Assembly: GCF_000961885.1 (NCBI RefSeq)
Contig: NZ_JZKH01000077.1
Coordinates: 1 to 41,864 of the forward strand
Reading direction: 5' to 3'
Source of the DNA: Streptomyces rubellomurinus
GTDB lineage: Bacteria; Actinomycetota; Actinomycetes; Streptomycetales; Streptomycetaceae
DNA length: 41,864 nt
Shown here: positions 39,540 to 41,864 of the stretch, one piece after another
Position numbering within the stretch: position 1 is the first letter of the stretch
How the letters are laid out: every line of letters starts with the position of its first letter
Notes under the pieces: generated by a model
Databases searched by the model: none
What the model saw: only the letters and a program-made list of their open reading frames with translations
What the model was told of the DNA's origin: nothing
Translations under genes and position numbers: made by a program

Positions 39540-40196
39540 CTAGGCCGCGGGCTTGCGGGCCAGCAGGTAGGCCTGCGGGGTCTTCTCGCCGGTGCTCGCC
39601 TCGCGGACCGTACGGGAGGTGACCCGGAGGCCGGCCTCCCGGAGCAGCTCCTCCACCCGCTCCGGCCGCAGCCGGCGGAAGTCCAGCGACACCGGGTGGC
39701 CGAACGGGCGGTCCTGGCGGGACGGTTCGTCGCCGACCTGGAAGGCCAGCACCAGGTGGCCGCCGGGGGCCAGCACCCGGGCGAACTCGGCGAAGACCGG
39801 CGGCAGCCGCTCGGCCGGGGTGTGGATGATCGAGTACCAGGCCAGCGCGCCGGTCAACTCACCGTCGCCGTACGGGAGGTCGAACAGCGAGCCGACCCGG
39901 AACGGCACCTGCGGGTGGTCCCGCCGGGCCAGCTCGATCATCCCCGGCGAGAGGTCCACACCGGAGACGTCGAGGCCGAGCCCGTGCAGGTGGCCGGTCA
40001 CCCGGCCCGAGCCGCAGCCGAGTTCGGCCACCTTGCCGTCCGGCCGCTCGGCGCGCACCAGCTCGGCGAAGAGCCCGAGCACCGCCCGGTCCATCGGGGA
40101 GGAGGCCATCAGGCCCCCGAACATGTCGGTGTACTCGACGGCGACGGCGTCGTAGAACGCCCTGGTCTCGGTGAGGAACTCCGGCTCGCTGGTCAC
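39540..40196 (-). CDS. Class I SAM-dependent methyltransferase
   Basis: 218 residues from a GTG at 40196; the frame extends upstream through the acetyltransferase gene by GC bias. The AdoMet Rossmann core is AELGCGSGRVTGHL (motif I), VSGVDLSPGMIELAR (acidic residue for the ribose), then LTGALAWYSIIHT and LAPGGHLVLAFQVG. N-terminal FYDAVAVEYTDMF matches small-molecule methyltransferases of the UbiE/Methyltransf_11 type. Substrate unknown. Begins 11 bases after the GNAT gene stop, probably co-transcribed. Confidence 0.9.
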   Translation of the reverse strand: MTSEPEFLTETRAFYDAVAVEYTDMFGGLMASSPMDRAVLGLFAELVRAERPDGKVAELGCGSGRVTGHLHGLGLDVSGVDLSPGMIELARRDHPQVPFRVGSLFDLPYGDGELTGALAWYSIIHTPAERLPPVFAEFARVLAPGGHLVLAFQVGDEPSRQDRPFGHPVSLDFRRLRPERVEELLREAGLRVTSRTVREASTGEKTPQAYLLARKPAA

Positions 40197-40207
40197 GGAC
40201 CGGGACC

Positions 40208-40702
40208 CTACTCCAGGAACTCCCCCAGGGGCTCCAACTCCCGCTCGGCGACGACCTGGTCGCCGCTGAGCTCGCCGGTCGGGCGGAAGCCCAGGCCGGC
40301 GTAGAAGGCCTCGGGGCCGTCCGGCCCGGGGTGGTAGGTGACGGTGGCGCGGGTGCCGCCGCGGCGGCGGACCTCGGCGCAGACCTGCTCGACGGCGAAG
40401 CGGCCGTAGCCGCCGCGCTGCTGCCCGGCGTCGATCAGCAGCCGCCACAGGCCCGAGCGGGGGCGGTCGTCCGGCCGCTCGGGGTCGAAGCGGACGTCGA
40501 AGAAGGCCATCACGAAGCCGACCGGCCGCTCGCCGTCCAGGATCAGCCGGGGCCAGGCGGTGTCGCCGTGCACGTACGCCTCCGCCAGGGACGTGGCCAC
40601 CGGCGCGACCAGGTGCTCCTGGTCGGGACGCACCCGCAGGGCGAGGGCGGCGTCGATGGTGGCGGGGGTGAGTTCGGCGAGGCGCAGCGCAGGGGTGGAC
40701 AC
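40208..40702 (-). CDS. GNAT family N-acetyltransferase
   Basis: 164 residues, GTG start at 40702. GNAT landmarks: VGFVMAFFDVRFDPERP (strand 4), LWRLLIDAGQQRGGYGRFAVEQVCAEV, in which QQRGGYG is the acetyl-CoA pyrophosphate loop, and GPEAFYAGLGFRPTGEL near the C-terminus. The pattern recalls diamine/spermidine N-acetyltransferases (LWRLMID..YQ..GYGK..), but the substrate is unproven. Followed closely by the methyltransferase gene. Confidence 0.9.
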   Translation of the reverse strand: MSTPALRLAELTPATIDAALALRVRPDQEHLVAPVATSLAEAYVHGDTAWPRLILDGERPVGFVMAFFDVRFDPERPDDRPRSGLWRLLIDAGQQRGGYGRFAVEQVCAEVRRRGGTRATVTYHPGPDGPEAFYAGLGFRPTGELSGDQVVAERELEPLGEFLE

Positions 40703-40736
40703 GGCGGGCAGCCTAGAGAGCGGGGCCGCCCGCCGT

Positions 40737-40774
40737 CACCGGGATTTCGGTCAGGCACCGGGATTTCGGTCAGG
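40737..40774. repeat. Exact 19-base tandem duplication across the SDR stop codon
   Basis: The unit CACCGGGATTTCGGTCAGG occurs at 40737-40755 and 40756-40774, directly adjacent. The second copy contains the SDR stop codon (40770-40772). Confidence 0.9.
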
Positions 40775-41630
40775 CGCCGGCCGGGAAGTCGGTGCCGCGG
40801 CCGACCGCCTCCCAGGCCCCGAGCTCCTCGCGGGCGCCGTCGAGGTTGGCGAGGACGCCGTCCACCGCGTCGCTGCCGAGCGCGAGCCGCAGCGGGGTCG
40901 GCTCGGCGGCCAGGGCCGCCAGGATCGCCTCGGCGGCCTTCACCGGGTCGCCGGGCTGCTTGCCGTCGCTGTCCGGCAGCCCGGTGCGGACCGGGCCGAC
41001 GATCGGGTCGTACGCCCCGATCGGGGCGGAGTGGGCGAGCGCGCCGCCGCCCGCGAAGCCGGTCCGGAAGGCGCCGGGCTCGACGATCAGCACCTTGATC
41101 CCGAAGCCGGCCACCTCCTTGGCCAGCGCCTCGGACAGCCCCTCCAGGGCGAACTTGGTCGCCGAGTAGGCGCCCACGCCGGGGAAGGAGAAGCGGCCGC
41201 CCATGCTGCTCATCTGCACCACCGCGCCCGAGCCCCGGGCCCGCATGTGCGGCAGCACGGCCCGGGTCAGCGCGGCCGGGCCGAAGAAGTGCAGCTCCAT
41301 GAGGTCCCGCAGCTCGCGGTCGGTGGACTCCTCGACGGCGCCGATCAGGCCGCGCCCGGCGTTGTTGACCAGGACGTCGACCCGGCCGAAGCGGGCGAGC
41401 GTCTCGTCGACGGCGGCGGCGATCTGCGCCTGGTCGGTGACGTCGAGGCGGACCGGGACGACCCGGCCGGGGTGGGCGGCCGCCAGCCCGGACAGCGTCT
41501 CGGGGCGGCGGGCGGCGGCGACCACGGTGTCGCCGGCGGCCAGCGCGGCCTCGGCGACGGCCTGGCCGAAACCGGAGTTGGCGCCGGTGATCAGCCACAC
41601 CCGGCCGGTGGTCTCCTGCTGCTCGGTCAT
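40770..41630 (-). CDS. Classical short-chain dehydrogenase/reductase
   Basis: 286 residues. Cofactor motif TGANSGFGQAVAEAAL (TGxxxGxG) at ~15-30, LDVTDQAQIAAAV, VLVNNAGRGLIG, catalytic Ser in MSSMGG, and YSATKFALEGLSEALAKEV with the YxxxK pair. EPGAFRTGF follows, as usual. This is the classical SDR group common in streptomycetes, often annotated as oxidoreductase of unknown substrate; Arg residues after the second strand (AARRP) favour NADP(H). The ATG at 41630 is preceded by a GGAGG-like site (AGGAACACG). Confidence 0.92.
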   Translation of the reverse strand: MTEQQETTGRVWLITGANSGFGQAVAEAALAAGDTVVAAARRPETLSGLAAAHPGRVVPVRLDVTDQAQIAAAVDETLARFGRVDVLVNNAGRGLIGAVEESTDRELRDLMELHFFGPAALTRAVLPHMRARGSGAVVQMSSMGGRFSFPGVGAYSATKFALEGLSEALAKEVAGFGIKVLIVEPGAFRTGFAGGGALAHSAPIGAYDPIVGPVRTGLPDSDGKQPGDPVKAAEAILAALAAEPTPLRLALGSDAVDGVLANLDGAREELGAWEAVGRGTDFPAGA

Positions 41631-41721
41631 CGTGTTCCTCCGTACTCTGCTGAACCACAGGGAAGTTGACGATCATTCATACACCAGGCCGATCGGCGCG
41701 GAACGGCCGCGTCCGGGAACG

Positions 41722-41762
41722 CCGGAGCCCCCGGCCGTGGGGGAATCGGCCGGGGGCTCCGG
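41722..41762. terminator. Terminator hairpin after acyl-CoA dehydrogenase gene
   Basis: 15-base-pair perfect stem (41722-41736 with 41748-41762) and an 11-base loop, 20 bases past the stop of the minus-strand gene at the right edge. Confidence 0.75.
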
Positions 41763-41782
41763 GGCGTCGGTTCGTGGGGTCG

Positions 41783-41864
41783 TTACGGCAGGTTGCGGGC
41801 CATCACGATGCGCTGGACCTGGTTGGTGCCCTCGTAGATCTGCGTGATCTTCGCGTCCCGCATC
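41783..41864 (-). CDS. Acyl-CoA dehydrogenase, C-terminal end (partial)
   Basis: Only the last 26 codons and the TAA are in the window; the gene runs off the right edge. The end DAKITQIYEGTNQVQRIVMA is the characteristic C-terminus of acyl-CoA dehydrogenases (the YEGTNQ segment lies at the FAD/dimer interface). Chain-length class cannot be told. Confidence 0.88.
   Translation of the reverse strand, partial: MRDAKITQIYEGTNQVQRIVMARNLP

Noticed and set aside
40205..40210. TAGGGT as -10 element of the methyltransferase gene
   Set aside because: It coincides with the GNAT stop codon and lacks a -35; read-through from the GNAT gene is simpler.

Overview
The window is chromosomal core DNA from a very GC-rich actinomycete of the family Streptomycetaceae. 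The best markers are a full-length WhiB developmental regulator, a two-gene coenzyme F420 block (fbiA-fbiB), a SigE-family ECF sigma factor, GTG/TTG starts and strong third-position GC bias. Streptomyces or Kitasatospora both fit; I cannot decide between them from sequence alone. No rRNA, tRNA, CRISPR array, prophage or insertion sequence was seen.

Layout. 74-4843: a SpoIIM-like membrane protein diverges from an RDD membrane protein, then a conserved hypothetical gene, then an ECF sigma factor translationally coupled to a putative anti-sigma factor. 4868-11823: a strong bidirectional terminator, then a mostly minus-strand housekeeping run: S-adenosylhomocysteine hydrolase, a CDF cation transporter, a SIS-domain sugar-phosphate protein, a Trm112-like protein, phosphomannomutase, DUF3499 and a divergent metallopeptidase-like gene. 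11878-17976: DUF5719 protein, a 1287-residue GT2 membrane glycosyltransferase with a Gln/Tyr-rich tail, and whiB. 17977-18601: a 625-base regulatory region holding the whiB promoter with a BldD-type site and, on the other strand, a 28-codon cysteine-rich leader ORF in front of cysteine dioxygenase. 19250-21498: fbiA-fbiB. 21502-22040: a RelE/Phd-type toxin-antitoxin pair. 22086-24223: an AlkA-like DNA glycosylase and a PGRP-type amidase gene interrupted by an in-frame TAA. 24328-28050: a TIGR03089 protein and two LytR-CpsA-Psr (LCP) proteins. 28051-31909: hexapeptide acyltransferase, GT2 glycosyltransferase and a large membrane protein. 32052-35425: a MacB/FtsX-type ABC exporter. 35736-38431: an SsuE-like flavin reductase with a 26-codon HVDL-type leader ORF, a third LCP protein and a second hexapeptide acyltransferase. 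38535 to the end: cyclophilin, MerR regulator, methyltransferase, GNAT acetyltransferase, SDR oxidoreductase and the C-terminal end of an acyl-CoA dehydrogenase.

How the genes fit together. The order ahcY, SIS protein, phosphomannomutase, DUF3499, metallopeptidase, whiB, fbiA, fbiB, LCP and TIGR03089 resembles, from memory, the Mycobacterium tuberculosis Rv3248c-Rv3268 neighbourhood, so most of the window is ancient vertically inherited actinobacterial core. A cell-envelope theme runs through it (mannose-phosphate metabolism, glycosyltransferases, three LCP glycopolymer transferases, a PGRP amidase, an ABC exporter). A second theme is sulfur metabolism: ahcY, cysteine dioxygenase, SsuE and possibly a serine acetyltransferase. 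The most interesting signals are two tiny, apparently leaderless ORFs that look like translation-based attenuators of the cysteine dioxygenase and ssuE genes, and the stop codon that cuts the PGRP amidase exactly one codon before its zinc-ligand cysteine.
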